Position numbers and translations under genes: made by a program. From assembly GCA_904066235.2 (NCBI GenBank), contig CAJFCV020000005.1:11837501-11901500 (forward strand): DNA of 64,000 nt, in the 5' to 3' direction. Position 1 is the first letter of the stretch, and every line of letters starts with the position of its first letter. The notes under the pieces were generated by a model. The model made no database searches and had not been told where the DNA came from. It saw only the letters and a program-made list of their open reading frames with translations. Source of the stretch: Bursaphelenchus xylophilus (lineage: Eukaryota > Nematoda > Chromadorea > Rhabditida > Aphelenchoididae). This document shows, piece by piece, positions 9,190 through 21,700 of the stretch.

Positions 9190-12100
9190 ATGTTCCGAAT
9201 ACGTATTCTCCACTCACTGGGAGTGCTTTTTTTGTTATGTATGATGTTCGTTTACTACGAGGATTTGGTGGAGATTATCGGCCCCAAAACAAAAGCCTAT
9301 CGGAAAAGCAAAAAATTGAAGGATGTGCCGGAGAGATGTCTTTGCGATGGGGAAAATGTAAGTTGAATTTTTTGGGGGCTTCTATGGGACGAGGGAGGCC
9401 GGCCAAGTGCGACGCTCAGATTTTCGGCAAATTTTAGCATAGAGTGACGGACCTGTTGAAGTGGCAAAAAACGTATCATTTGGTATCGGGGAAGCATCAA
9501 AAATGTGGCAAAATGCCTCCCTCTTCAACTAAAAAATCTCCGTTTTGTAAGGTTTCGGAAAAAGTTCCTTATTCTGGCCACAACAACGGTACTCCGCGAA
9601 CTGCGCCCAAGCTTGGGCGCTAAAGTTAGGAAAAAACGCTTCGACCTAGCTGGCACTGGATTACTATAATAGCTCTATAGTTTTAAGGGTACCTAAAAAG
9701 GCTACGACGACTCATTTAATTCCATACGGAGGCAATAAGTTTAGTTCCGGACATGTTTCATCGTATAAAGTGTAAAATCACAGGCTGCAGCCGTTTTTGA
9801 AGGATAAGGTGGTAGGTAAAAAAGAAGGTACCTCGCTAACTAAATCCAGCATTGACGACGATGAATTGAGCGTGCACGCTAAATTTGGGCTAACTCCGAC
9901 CAGTTTCCGCAAAGTTATAAGTTGTGGCCAAAATAAGGAACTTTTACCCAAAAATGTAGCAAAATACCTCCCTCTCCAACTATACTCCGCGTACAATGTT
10001 TTGACCCCCCTCCTAACTCGGCCCAAAGTGTACTAATCCGGACCAAATTTGGTATATAGTCTACTCACAGGCTAGTAACAAAAAATAACGTAGCAGGACA
10101 TACATTATAGTTGAATTGCAAAATCTAGGAGCAATTTTCAAAAATCACCCTAAAAAATCGAGGAAAAAGTTTTGACCCCCCTTAAATAAAGTTAGATATC
10201 GCCAGCGGATATCGCCCAAACCTATCGTAATCGACGTCTCATACCTGAATACAGGTTAATAAATGGTTTTCCGTTGAATCCTTCGTTGCATTTGAGGATT
10301 CAACGCGTTAAAGCGTTTTTGATGTATTCCTGCCCAAAATGGTAAAAATCTAGCCCTAGAGCTTTCCAATAGCTCTAAATTGGATTTTTATTACGTGATT
10401 TAGGCCTGTATTTACCTTCTCCTTCCGATGAATGCGCATAGTGACCTGGCGGTGTAGATTCGGCCGATATCCAATTGTCATGTCCAGCCTTGTCGACCCA
10501 TTAGCTCTCTGACCGAGGGGCTAGATATGGTCGTTAGGTTCTGAATGTAATCCTGAGACTCCTACTTACTCTCAAACAAAGAATAAACTCCCACTGACAC
10601 GATCTCATATGGTTTGCAGGCGCAACTTTGCCGATCTGCACCTTAACCAGAAAACCGAGCTTTTCAAATGGATTTTTACCGACGAAAAATGGCTTGCATT
10701 AGATGGCCCACGTAATTTAAGAAGCTACGGCACCCGGCGTACACGTCTGAGACGTATCGAACGCCAAATCGCCTGCGGGGATGTGATCGTCCTCGGGGGC
10801 ATCTACAGTAACGGCAAACTTAAGATTAAGGTGAATGAAACCCATTACAAAACGTGTCAAATCGAAGCATTTTACATTACTGAGTGTAAACAGAAGTCTC
10901 AGGATTACATTGAGGACCTAACGGCCACACCTAGCCCTTTACTCAGAGAGGAAATGGGTCGCCAAGGCTGGACATGACAATTGGATATCGGCCGAATCTA
11001 CACCGCCAGGTCACTATGCACATTCATCTAAAGGAGAAGGTAAATACAGGTCTAAATCACGTAATAAAAATCCAATTTAGAGCTATTGGAAAGCTCTAGG
11101 GCTAGATTTTTACCATTTTGGGCAGCTCTACATCCAAAACGGTTTAACGCGTTGAATCCTCAAATGCAACGAAGGATTCAACGGAAAACCATTTATTAAC
11201 CTGTATTCAGGTATGAGACGTCGATTACGATAGGTTTGGGTGATATCCGCTGGCGATATCTAACTTTATTTAAGGGGGGTCAAAACTTTTTCCTCGATTT
11301 TTTAGGGTGATTTTTGAAAATTGCTCCTGGATTTTGCAATTCAACTATAAGGTATGTCCTGCTATGTTATTTTTTGTTACAAGCCTGTGAGTAGACTATA
11401 TACCAAATTTGGTCCGGATTAGTACACTTTGGGCCGAGTTAGGAGGGGGGTCAAAACATTGTACGCGGAGTATAAAAAATCTCCGTTTTGAAAGGTTTCC
11501 CTTACGAAAAGACCGGGCGCACGGCATTCTGTACTTTTGGGACACAACCGATCTCCGCGACTTTTTCAATTTTTTTCGGAATGCGCTTGCTTTTTCTTTC
11601 AATATCTCGCTAGCCGTTTGCGCCAGAGGGCTGAAATTTGGCATGGCGGTAGAGTAAAGAGCTGGCTTTCAGAAAATATAAATATTGTAAGGAACCCCGC
11701 AGCATAAACTTCCCGATGACAATTGAAAAAATTTCATTTTTAAAAATTCTGCAACTCAGAAGTGCAGGTTGCATGATCCTGACAAAAAGAGCGGGCGCTT
11801 TGGGAATCGGAGTCCACTTGGAGAGGGAAGCATTTTGCCACATTTTTGATACTTCCCGGATGTAAAATGGCACGTGTTTTGCCACTGGATCAGGTCCGCC
11901 ACTGTACACGTCAAAGAGAATTTGAGTGTCGCACTTGGGACTTCCCTTATTAAAAATGAGACTAAATTTCTTCATTTCGGAGGTGTTTAGGTTGATAATA
12001 TTATACTATCAGTCTGTCGGGAAAATATTGTGGATTTGTCGCTGCAAAATACCTCGCTTGTTCGCAGTAGCGCAACAAATTTTCAGCTGTGGTTAGTAAA

Positions 12101-14607
12101 GCGATGATGGGCGATTCCACGCCGCGACGAATCCACATTATTTTCCCGACATTCTGAAATTCCACTGTCATGAACAAGATCCAAAATTAAGCGTCATAAT
12201 GCCCCGTTTAGTTCTGCTTTCCCGGCTTTTCCACAAACTCCACTTTGGTGTTTGGGAAAAAGTTCTCCTGCGATCTGCTGGACGGCCTTCGCTCCAACCA
12301 TCTGCTGCAAGAGGATATTGACACAGCTGACGATAATGCGGACATTACGAATGGCTTCTGGGAGCCGGTCTTTGTGACCGGCGCTTCGTCCAATCATTTC
12401 GAGGAGCTGCGGACATTCATCGATCGATTGCGCCGGATCTACACCAAAAACCAAGTGATTGTCTACGATCTGGGGCTGGAAAACGATGAAGTAAGTGGCG
12501 GGTTGAGGTTATATCTGATGTAAATAATAAATTTTTTTCAGATCTCAGAAGTCAAATCATGGTGCAATGTTGAGCTCAAAACCTTCAATTTTTCTGTTTA
12601 CCCCGAGCATGTGGCGAATCTTCAAACCTACGCTTTTAAAATGATCATAATTGTAAGGTTTACGAAGCAAAAAAAAAGCGGTTTTAGAAAATCGAAAAGA
12701 CTTTAGACCATCTATCAGTCTGTCGGGAAAATAATGAGAGCAATGTCGCTGAAATGAAAAAAATTTGATTTTGCTGCGACACAATTCATTTTCTCTGCGG
12801 CGATGCGATTTTCGATGCGACAGAGTGCTCATTATTTTCCCGACAGACTGATATACAGTGGGGGACCTGATCCATTGGCAAAAAACGTATCGTTTTGCAT
12901 CCGGGAAGTATCAAAAATGTGGCAAAATGCTTCCCTCTCTAAGTGCAAAAACTTCGTTTTGAAGAGCGCGCGCCCTTTTTCTCACAAAGGGCGCGCTTTT
13001 GAAATCTGAGTTTTTTCACTTGGAGAGGGAGGTATTTTGCCACGCTTTGCGATAGCATTTCAAGGCGCAATAAATTATTTTCCCGACAGACTGATATTTA
13101 TCGATCAACTTGTACATAGGGCAATGGCATGACAAAAAACGTACCGTTTTGAATCCTGGAAGTATCAAAAAATGTGGCAAAATGCCTCCCTCTCCAAGTG
13201 AAAAATCTCCGATTTCAAAAGTACGCCCGCTCTTTTTGTGAGGGAAAACGAAGTTTTTTCGCTTGGAGAGGGAGATATTTTGCCACATTTTCTGATACTT
13301 CCTGGACGCAAAATGGTACGTTTTTTGCCACTGGATCAGGCCCTCCACTGTAGTACGTACATTCGCATCCTTACTTTGGCTTCAATGGGTACATTTTTCT
13401 GACCAAAAAAACTCGTAAATCGTCCAAAATGAAGCCTTTCAAGCCCTTAACAAATCCTCATTGCACATATGTATATTTCCGTCTTTCAGGATGCCCTACA
13501 AACCCTGAACGCCTTCTTCTACACGGACACGAGTGTGGCGTTCAAGTCGCAGGCGCACGAAGACCTCCTCGAAGCCGTAAAGTTTGGTGCGCTTCAGAGC
13601 TTTGCCACCTTCCCCTATACATTTCACAGTGTTGGCGCTACAACTCATCCGGGAATGTACGAGTACCTGCCGGTTGCAATGGAGGCGACAAGGATGATGG
13701 AGCGAGTGAGCACCGCGATGCTTGTGGTGGACTCGCCGTACACGCGGAATGTGATGAAGTGGTGAGTGATGAAAAGACATTTTGAAAAAGACATTTTATA
13801 TAGTTTGTAACGTATAAAATATCCGTTAGGGGACATTTTATACGGTGAAACATGTTTTTGATTACCAAGGGAAGTAGTCCAAGTGCGATGCTCGGATTTT
13901 TTCAAAAGTTTGCACACACGTCAGTCATGGGCCACTTATCAATCCCTAAAAATTTTAGCTCGCGCTTTGCTGGCATTGCCGAGATATTGAACTATCTTTG
14001 CGGCCGAGAGAGTACGCAAAACGTGGAGAGCGGTCAGAGAAAAGACCACTTTTTGGCGGTAGCTTTACTAGCCTTGCATGAAAAGAAAATTTTTTTGTGG
14101 AAAGATTACACTCTCCGGTAGAAATAGGCATGAAACTTACATCATGAACCTCCACACAACAAATCCTTCTATAACGAAAAAATCTTTCGTTTCCTAGCTA
14201 TCCCCTGGCCATATGCTTTTCTCTATGTCCTAGGGTCAATTTTTACCCGATTTCCTTTCAGGTGGTACCTCTGCGCAATGACTTCCGCGTGCATCTCGCC
14301 CGAGGGCTCAACCGTCGACTGTCCCATTCACAGGCTGCGCAAAGCGCCGCGAAAGTACGCGGATTGCCATCGCTACGACCAGGCGTTCTGGAATTTGATT
14401 TACCTCGACGATCTGTTTGGCCAATCCCAGCACGCTGTTACCATGGGATTTACGACACCGTACAAACAGCTGACGGATGACATTGTCAACGAGGTCGAGC
14501 TCAGATTGGGAGAGCATTTGAAGCCGTTGTTCAAGACGACGGTCACGCTGCACAAAGGCGCCAAAATGAAGGAGAGGTACTCGGATAAGCCGGGGAATTG
14601 CTCGTAG
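9190..14607 (+). CDS. DUF1647 family type II membrane protein, glycosyltransferase-like
   Basis: Exons: 9190-9357, 12212-12490, 12542-12652, 13490-13761 and 14262-14607; 1176 nt, 391 residues. DUF1647 proteins are a nematode-expanded family with a glycosyltransferase-like fold; the substrate is unknown. The start is chosen because the ATG is followed directly by an uncleaved hydrophobic anchor (about residues 4-24, LHSLGVLFLLCMMFVYY). The lumenal domain then shows the family signatures PVFVTGASSNHFEEL, VIVYDLGL, ELKTFNFSVYPEHV and NLQTYAFK, and near the end a KWWYLCAMTSACISP block with paired Cys, then CHRYDQAFWN. Phases agree at all four junctions. Intron 1 is 2.85 kb and consists almost entirely of nested mobile elements. 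The stop (TAG) is followed 23 nt later by AATAAA. Confidence 0.92.
9440..9566. repeat. left part of a family C MITE
   Basis: Runs from GTGACGGACCTGTTGAAGTGG to CTCCGTTTTGTAAGG and is then cut by the element at 9563-9953. It is the outermost layer of the nest in DUF1647 intron 1. Confidence 0.75.
9563..9953. repeat. inverted-repeat element inside a family C remnant
   Basis: Left end AAAAAGTTCCTTATTCTGGCC, right end GGCCAAAATAAGGAACTTTT. The inner parts match only loosely. I see no coding sequence. Confidence 0.65.
9983..11472 (+). mobile_element. Tc1/Tc3-like foldback transposon with long inverted repeats
   Basis: Terminal TACTCCGCGTACAATG at both ends, with inverted arms of roughly 500 bp each, flanked by TA. 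The target can be reconstructed: CCAAC|TA|AAAAATCTCCG, which is a site inside family C (compare the intact CAACTAAAAAATCTCCG at about 9522). The centre carries a transposase fragment on the plus strand. Confidence 0.85.
10609..10977 (+). pseudogene. Tc3-like transposase fragment (DDE domain part)
   Basis: The translation contains FKWIFTDEKWLALDGP, equivalent to the first catalytic Asp region of Tc3-type transposases (FSDEKKFNLDGP), followed by VIVLGGIYSNGKLKI, the counterpart of VMVWGAFSGEKKL. Only about 120 residues remain. The N-terminal DNA-binding domains and the final catalytic residues are missing because the palindromic arms flank it directly, so it is not expected to be active. Confidence 0.75.
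11473..11907. repeat. remainder of family C with an internal family F-like insert
   Basis: Resumes with AAAAATCTCCGTTTTGAAAGG, holds about 280 bp of unrelated sequence (including GGGCTGAAATTTGGCATGGC), then continues from GGAGTCCACTTGGAGAGGG to GGTCCGCCACTGTA. Confidence 0.65.
12009..12150. repeat. family B MITE, directly upstream of DUF1647 exon 2
   Basis: Starts TCAGTCTGTCGGGAAAATAT then TGTGGATTTGTCGC; right end CATTATTTTCCCGACATTCTG. Confidence 0.85.
12715..12851. repeat. family A MITE (DUF1647 intron 3)
   Basis: Starts TCAGTCTGTCGGGAAAATAA, right end TTTTCCCGACAGACTGA. Flanked by TA on both sides. Confidence 0.9.
12856..13352. repeat. two family C MITEs around a family B remnant
   Basis: First C copy 12856-13044 loses its right end and joins a 50-bp family B tail (13045-13094, ending CCCGACAGACTGA). 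A second C copy follows from about 13118 to 13352 (GGCCCTCCACTGTA). Confidence 0.8.
13868..14145. repeat. family F dispersed repeat (DUF1647 intron 4)
   Basis: Contains the family landmarks CAAGTGCGATGCTCGGAT, AAAATTTTAGCTCGCGCTTT, GCCGAGATATTGAACTATCT and GGCCGAGAGAGTACGC. Other copies share these in the same order. Confidence 0.65.
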
Positions 14608-14630
14608 CATTTATAGTTGTTGTTTTGCTG

Positions 14631-14636
14631 AATAAA
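14631..14636 (+). terminator. poly(A) signal of the DUF1647 gene
   Basis: AATAAA 23 nt after the stop codon. Confidence 0.7.
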
Positions 14637-14679
14637 GGGTAATATTTATAACAGTAGTTTTCAATTCGGCTGTTCATAA

Positions 14680-14948
14680 GTCTGTCGGGAAAACAGTGGC
14701 GGGTTGTCGCGCTTTGGAATCGCCCATCGTCGCAGCGCGTAGGCAAACCACAGCTGTGGATTTGCTATGTGACTACATCCTAATCTTAATATCAGTCTGT
14801 CGGGAAAATAATGTTTATGAAGTGGCAAAATGTCTCGCCTTGTCGCGGTGGCGCACTAAATCCACATCCGCGTGGCTAGTCCCTCGCAAAGTGATGACGG
14901 GCGATTTTGAGGTGCGACGAATCCGCATTACTTTCCTGACAGACTGAT
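14680..14948. repeat. family B MITEs, one partial and one complete
   Basis: A partial left half starts near 14680 (AGTCTGTCGGGAAAACAG). A complete divergent copy spans about 14793-14947, ending CTTTCCTGACAGACTGA. Confidence 0.75.
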
Positions 14949-14952
14949 TTTA

Positions 14953-15200
14953 TACAGTATGAGACCTGATCCAGTGGCAAAAAACGTACCATTTTGCATC
15001 TAGGAAGCATCAAAAAATGTGGCAAAATACCTCCCTCTCCAAGTGAAAAAAAACTCAAATTTTAAAAGCGCGCCCGCTCTTTTTGTGAGGAAAAAGGGCG
15101 CGCCCTTCTAAACGAAGTTTTTTTCACTTGGAGAGGGAAGCACTTTGCCACATTTTTGATACTTCCCGGACGCAAAATGGTACGTTTTTTGCCACTGTAT
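14953..15200. repeat. family C MITE
   Basis: CAGTATGAGACCTGATCCAG to TTTTTTGCCACTGTA with the hairpin core AAGGGCGCGCCCTT. Flanked by TA. Confidence 0.85.
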
Positions 15201-15721
15201 CACTAAATGCCTCTTTCTCTGACCCAAAATAGAGTTCTTCGAGGCATTTAGTGATATTCAGAATGCCTCCCGGACGAAATCAGAAGCCCTTTCGATCAAC
15301 GAATTCTGTCTTTTGCCGGGGCGTCCACCGACCATCCAATGGCCTCGTAGGCACTTCCTACAACCATTTTGGGGCGTCCGCCTGCCCTCGGCCCGTATCT
15401 ATCTAACTTGGGTGACTTCCCCTGTATTATAGTATTCCTAATGCACTCAATCTCTTTCCGTAGTAAATTTGTGCATACCAAGAACTCTCGACTACAAAAA
15501 TAACACTCTCCAACGAAAGGAGGAAGTCGTTTTGTGCGCACGGAATCCGCGAATCCCCAAAAGCGCCGTTTGCTCACCAAGGTTTCGCATGACTCCGAAC
15601 CATTCCTAGCTTTTCTAATCTCCCTGTTGTAATTGATTTCAAAAGCCCTGAGGACATGGGAAACCCTTGGCTGATTAACAAATATCCCTCCGACTGCTTG
15701 TGACATTCGGCGTACTGTTTG
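15201..15721. other. 5' flank of the guanylyl cyclase gene
   Basis: About 520 nt between a family C element and the gcy start codon. It opens with a short inverted repeat (TCACTAAATGCCTC and GAGGCATTTAGTGA). A 136-codon minus-strand frame (15706-15296) crosses it but I do not recognise it. The promoter should be here. Confidence 0.45.
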
Positions 15722-18700
15722 ATGTGGCGGCTATCTTTGGCCTTAATTCTCGTTGTTAAGGCCAATTCTCAGGTAGGTATCGCGTTGAAGTTTGCTTGAA
15801 AAAAGTTTTTTTAATTTGGAGAGGAGAGAGTTATGACGATCACAACAGTCTGTCGGGAAAATAATGAGCAAAAATCGCATTGTGAAAATGAATTGTGTCG
15901 CGGCAAAATCAAATTGCTTTCCACTTTAGCGACGCGGTTTGCGCAACGACATTGTGCTGATTATTTTCCCGACGGGCTGATGGTTTGAAGAAACATATTG
16001 TAAGAATTTTTGAGCGGCATTTTCTAAGGTCGATGCAAATGCTGGGAGTAATGCTCAAAAAGAATCGAGGTTTTTAGCTCATGATTTGAAATAATCCAAG
16101 ATTCAAATGCCGCTGAACATTTCAGCGGCGCAGGGAGAAATTAACAAGGGAAATGTCCCTAACGCAATGTGTACTAGTCGCGACATACAGTGGGGGACCT
16201 GATCCAGTGGCAAAAAACGTCCCATTTTGCATCCGGGAAGCATCAAAAATGTGGCAAAATGCTTCCGTCTCCAAGTGAAAAAACTCCGATTTCAAAAGGG
16301 CGCCCGCTCTTTTTGTGAGCGAAATGGCGCGGCCTTCAAAATGAAGTTTTTTCACTTGGATAGGGATGCATTTTGCCACATTTTTGATCCTTCCCGGATG
16401 CAAAATAGTACGTCTTTTGCCACTGGATCAGGTCCTCCACTGTAAAATCCGACACTTTTGCGTAGTGCGTCTTTCTTTTTCTTTGGCAGCAGTCGCACGT
16501 CAAAGAAAAAGTGAAAAAACAAAGAACCTCGGATCATTGATTTTTGACGAAATGTCGCTGAATTATCGAGTCACAAAAGAAAACTTTCCCAGAGAATTTC
16601 GAGAAAAATGTTTTTTTCGAAGAGGAAAATAATTTTTCAAGCTCGATAATTCTGTGGCACTTCGCAAAAAATCAATGATCCGAGATTCCTTGTTTTTTCA
16701 ATTTTCTGAAAGAATTGTTTTGACGTGAGTCGCGGCAATTCCCCGTTTTTGCACTAGCGACATGCACTTTTCCGCGGGCATTGGAGTGACTTCTGCGACA
16801 TGCACTGTGAGAAAACAAGAACTTTTCTTTGCACTGTGCAATTTCTCACTCTTTGCATTGTTCAATAGGCTTTTTCGGGCTGTCGCTGCACCCTGACTTT
16901 TTGCACTGTGCAAGCGCGAAAAATCAGCACTTTCCGGACAAACCGGTAAAGTTTTTTATTTTAGCTACTGCCACTCACACTGCCATTGTACAATTTGAAG
17001 CTTGGCTTTATCTTCACGACAGGGAAAATGATCGAGTCCGAAGTGGGATTTGCTGGCTCGGCTGGTGCGGTTAGTCTGGCCGTTGAGTTCGCCAGAGAAC
17101 AGGGCCTTCTGAACAACATTAATCTTACGTAAGATTGCCTTTTTTAGATTTCTTTTATTTACTAGTAATCTGTCGGGAAAATAATGAGCATAGAAAATCG
17201 CACCGCTGCTAAAAAAGTGAATTGTATCAAGGCAAAGTCAAATTTCCTTTCACTTCAGCGACGCGATCGACTCAACGACATTTTGCTCATTATTTTCCCG
17301 ACAGACTGACATAAAATTTTACTTCAAAGTTACAGGTTTGAATGGAGATTTTCGGATGGAGAAGACTCCAGTGCCGCAGGGTATGCGACACAAATGCTCT
17401 ATGGTTCGCGGGTGCATGCAATTTTTGGGCCAGTCAAGTCCACGGAACAAGTGCCAGTCAATGCGTTGGCCTCGTACAATTACGTTCCACATTTCATTTG
17501 GGGCAAACCTTGTCCGTACAGCTTCAAAGAGGACCCTGACACATTCAATTCCACCGTGGCTATGAGTGGAACCGCCTTGGGGTAAGCGCAAATAAGCAAA
17601 TAAGTTAGGCGGACTATATATCTGTCCGTCGGGAAAATAATGACTCTGTCGCATCGAAAATCGCATCGCTGAAGAAAAAAATCATTGTGTCGCGGCAAAA
17701 TCAAATTGCTTTTCACTCAGCGACGCGATTAGCGCAGCGACATTGCTCTCATTATTTTCCCGACAGACAGATAATTTTTTGATATTACGATTTTTCAAAA
17801 GTGCAAAAAGTCGGCGCACTTTTGAAAAATCGTAATATGCCTGTGCCTAAAAGTCTGTCGGGAAAATAATGTGGACTTGTCGCGCCTTGGAATCGCCTAT
17901 TATCGTTTTGCGACGTCTCGCCGCGGCCGAAGATTCAGTCAGAGACTGCGATGATTTTTTTGCGACAAATCCACATTATTTTCCAGACAGTTTGATAGTA
18001 TAAAAGAATTATGAATAAAATTCCAAACCCCCCATTTCTTCAGGAGTGTAGTATCGATGATCCATGTGTGCGATAAGTATCAATGGTCCACACTGGCCTT
18101 CCTTTTTATGCAGCCCGACAACCCTGAGGAATATCTGCCTTATTGTGGGTCAGTGGCCAGTACAATTGATGTAAGTGGCGACAGCGGGTGTTACCTGTCT
18201 GTTGGGAAAATAATGAGCACAATGTCGCTGTCGGGCGCTGAAGTGAAAAGAAATTTGATTTTGCCGCAACACAATTCATTTTCTCGATGGTGACGCGATT
18301 TTCGATGCGACAGAGTGCTCATTATTTTCCCGACAGGCGGAAATTTAAAATTTTCCTTTTTTCCAGGACGCTCTCAACAAATACAGCAAGAACATTACAA
18401 TTGCATACAAAAGAGAGATCACCAATCGAACCCTCACCAATTACAAGCGAATCTTGAGCAGTATTGACAAGGTCGCGAGGAGTAAGTGGCGTCAACAAGA
18501 AGACTTGCAAAATCAATTTTAGTAACCGTTGTGTGCTTTGACAATGACTACGAGAAACGTCAGCTGATGCTGGCCGCAAGCGAGCTGCGCATGATCGGTG
18601 GGGACTATCTGTATCTGTTCATGCAAAGCGATGGATCCGCCTACAGTAAGAATGCCTTGGTTAACTAACGGGGGAAGCGACTGAAGCGTGGCGTTTCACT

Positions 18701-21700
18701 TGACACAAGTTTGAATCAATTTTTTCTAAGAGATATGCCAGATTCCTAGTTCGCGCTTTGCAAAAATTAACTGAGATTTTCAGGCCAAAAGTTGGAAAGA
18801 TTCGGCACTTTTTTGAACTTCGAAACGGAAATTTTCATACCTAGTTCTACCGTAGAGACTATCGTTCCCACAAAAAAAAATTTTTTTGTCCGCGTAAACC
18901 TAGAAAGGTACGGTCAAAAAAAGTTTTCATTCTGATCGCTCTCCGCGCTTCGTGTACTCTCTCGGCCGCAAAGATCGGACTTTGCGAGCGGACTAGTAGA
19001 TCAGCCAGGAACACAACTTGATTTCAGGGACACCTCCGCTGTGGGATGGCGATGATGGGCGAGATGACGAGGCCAAAACCGCCTTCATGTCCACTTTAAT
19101 TGTAAGTTATTGCTATCTGAATTAATTCTCAAATCCCAGATCGACAAACCGACTGCGATTTTGTCAGCCGACTATAACGAACGGGTAACGGAACTGGTCA
19201 AGGAGTACCCTTGGTATTGCGATAACTGCTCAACTGCTACAGGAAATGTAGGTTATCAGTCTGTCGTGAAAATAATGAGCACAATGTCGTTGCTCTGACT
19301 GCGTCGCAGAAGTGAAAAGCAACTCGATTTTGTCGCGACACAATTCATTTTCTCGGCGTCGATGCAATTTTCGATGCGACATTGTGCTCATTATTTTCCC
19401 GACAGACTGAAAAAAAGGCCCTTTATCGATGATACAATTCAATTTCTCAAGGCCTCAAGTCTAAGCTACTACTTGGGAGACGCTGTGCTTATATATATCG
19501 CTGCGATCAATCGTACCATCCAGCAATACCAGACCGATCTCAATCTTCAAGCAATTCTGCGCAACTCCTCGTATGTCCTGCCAAATATGCCTGTGCAAAT
19601 GCCAAGTAAGACTGGCAGCTATGAAAAGTTTCAAAGCGCCAAGGAGTGTCTAATTCCACGACAATTTCAGGCGTAGAAGGAGACAACGTGCTCATCTTCA
19701 ACGGCAGAATAAGAGGGGTAATCAATGCGCTCTACGGTTTAGATACTGGAGGCTCACAAAATATATGGGCGACCATTACCAGTTCCAACAATAGCTCAAT
19801 CTTTGTAAGTCACATCCTAACAAATTTTGGACTGAAAAGTTTCATGCCTACGTATTTCTACCGTGAGGTTATCATCATCCCAAGGACGGCACCTACAGTG
19901 GGGGACATGATCCAGTGGCAAAAAACGTAGCATTTTGCATCCGGGAAGCATTTAAAAATGTGGCAAAATGCTTCCCTCTCCACGTGGAAAAGCTCCGATT
20001 TCAAAAGCGCGCCCGCTCTTTTTGCGAGGGAAAGGGCGCGCCCTTCAAAACGGAGTTTTTTCACTTGAAGAGGGAAGTATTTTGCCACATTTTTGATACT
20101 TCCCGAATGCAAAATGGCATGTTTTTTTGCCACTGGATCAGGTCCTTCACTGTAGCCTTCCGTTGCTACTGTAATTTTTCGCTTTCAGAACCTAGACTCC
20201 TTCATGCCCAACTACACGTCCGGTTCGGACTCCATTTGGGCGGTTCGTGGCGGTCATCGACCCTTAAACGAGCCGGAATGCGGCTACGAAGGCAATGAAT
20301 GCGCAGCGCCGGCGTGGACCTACGTTGTCATCAGCGGCGCCAGCGTTATCCTCTTTATCACGCTGCTGCTGTTGCTCAGCGGGTGCGTTTTGTGGTTTCA
20401 GCGGCGGCAACGACAAAGGCTGAATGCTTTATGGCAAGTAGACTATGCGATGCTGATGAAACCGGACCGAATGGTGGGTGATTTTGTTGGCTTTCTTTGG
20501 TTAAAAAAGAAGCTAAACTTTTTCTATGGGATTCATCCTCAAGCAGGACATTTCAGCTTGGTGCGAAAAGCCAACGCTCAATCAGCAACAGTTTTTCGTT
20601 CACAAACCCGGAGAACGGAAGCTACGACAACATTCAACTGTTCTACTATCAATACGAGCTTGTGGTCGGACGGAAGTTCCAGATTTTCAATCTAAACACC
20701 GCAATTGAAGCCGAGTTGCGGGAAATACGACTTTTAGACCACCCACAGTTGAATCGATTCCTTGGGCTCACTTATAACGGACAAATCGGTTATCAACTGT
20801 ATCGGTATTGCGAGAGAGGGACTATTGAGAACGTCATAGACGAGTACAAGGACCGGATTGACGACAGGATCGTGAACAGCATGATCATGAACGTCGTTGA
20901 GGTGAATCAGAACGCTGCCTGTTTTATCAGGTTGTCGGGAAAATAATGAGCACATTGTTGCGTCGAAAATCACATCGCCGGCGAGAAAATGAATTGTGCC
21001 GCGGCAAAATCAAACTTCTTTTCACTTCAGCGACTCGTCTGGCACAGCGACATTGTCCTCGTCGCTGAAGTGAAAGGCGATTTGATTTTGTCGCGACACA
21101 ACTCATTTTTTTGCGATTTTCGATGCGACTTCGCACTCACTATTTTCCCGACAGACTGATACTAATAATATCGGATTTCAGGGCTTGTCATACATCCACA
21201 GCTCACCTTATGGCGCGTTGGGCTGTCTGAACGCCGAGTCTTGCCTAGTGGACGACAGATTTCAAGTGAAGCTGCAATACTACGGCATGGATGTGATCAA
21301 GCAGAACACCAAAGTCGCTTTGACTAATAAAAGTGAGTCACTCTTTCCACATACAGTGGGGGCGTGATCCAATGGCAAAAAACGTACCAGTTCCACCCGG
21401 GAAGTATCAAAAATGTGGCAAAATACTTCCCTCTCCAAGTGAAAGAACTCCGCTCTTTTCGTGAGGGAAAGGGCGCGCCCTTCAGAAGGAGGCATTTTGC
21501 CACATTTTTGATGCTTCCTGGATGCAGAATCTGGATCGGGTTCCCCACTGTATGTACACTGCTCGACAAAATTATAAATGCACTTCTAAAATCGCTGTAA
21601 CTTTTTTGGTTTTCAGTAAAACTGTCCCATATTTGGCCCAAATGTGTACCAGTGTACTACAAATCGTGTGCCAAAAAATTATTTTGAAAACTTTCCACAA

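Noticed and set aside
15296..15765. Minus-strand frames upstream of gcy (SQAVGGIFVNQPRVSHV and neighbours)
   Set aside because: A helix-turn-helix-like phrase suggested a transposase, but no TIRs, no second domain and two competing frames were found, and the 3' end overlaps the gcy signal-peptide exon.
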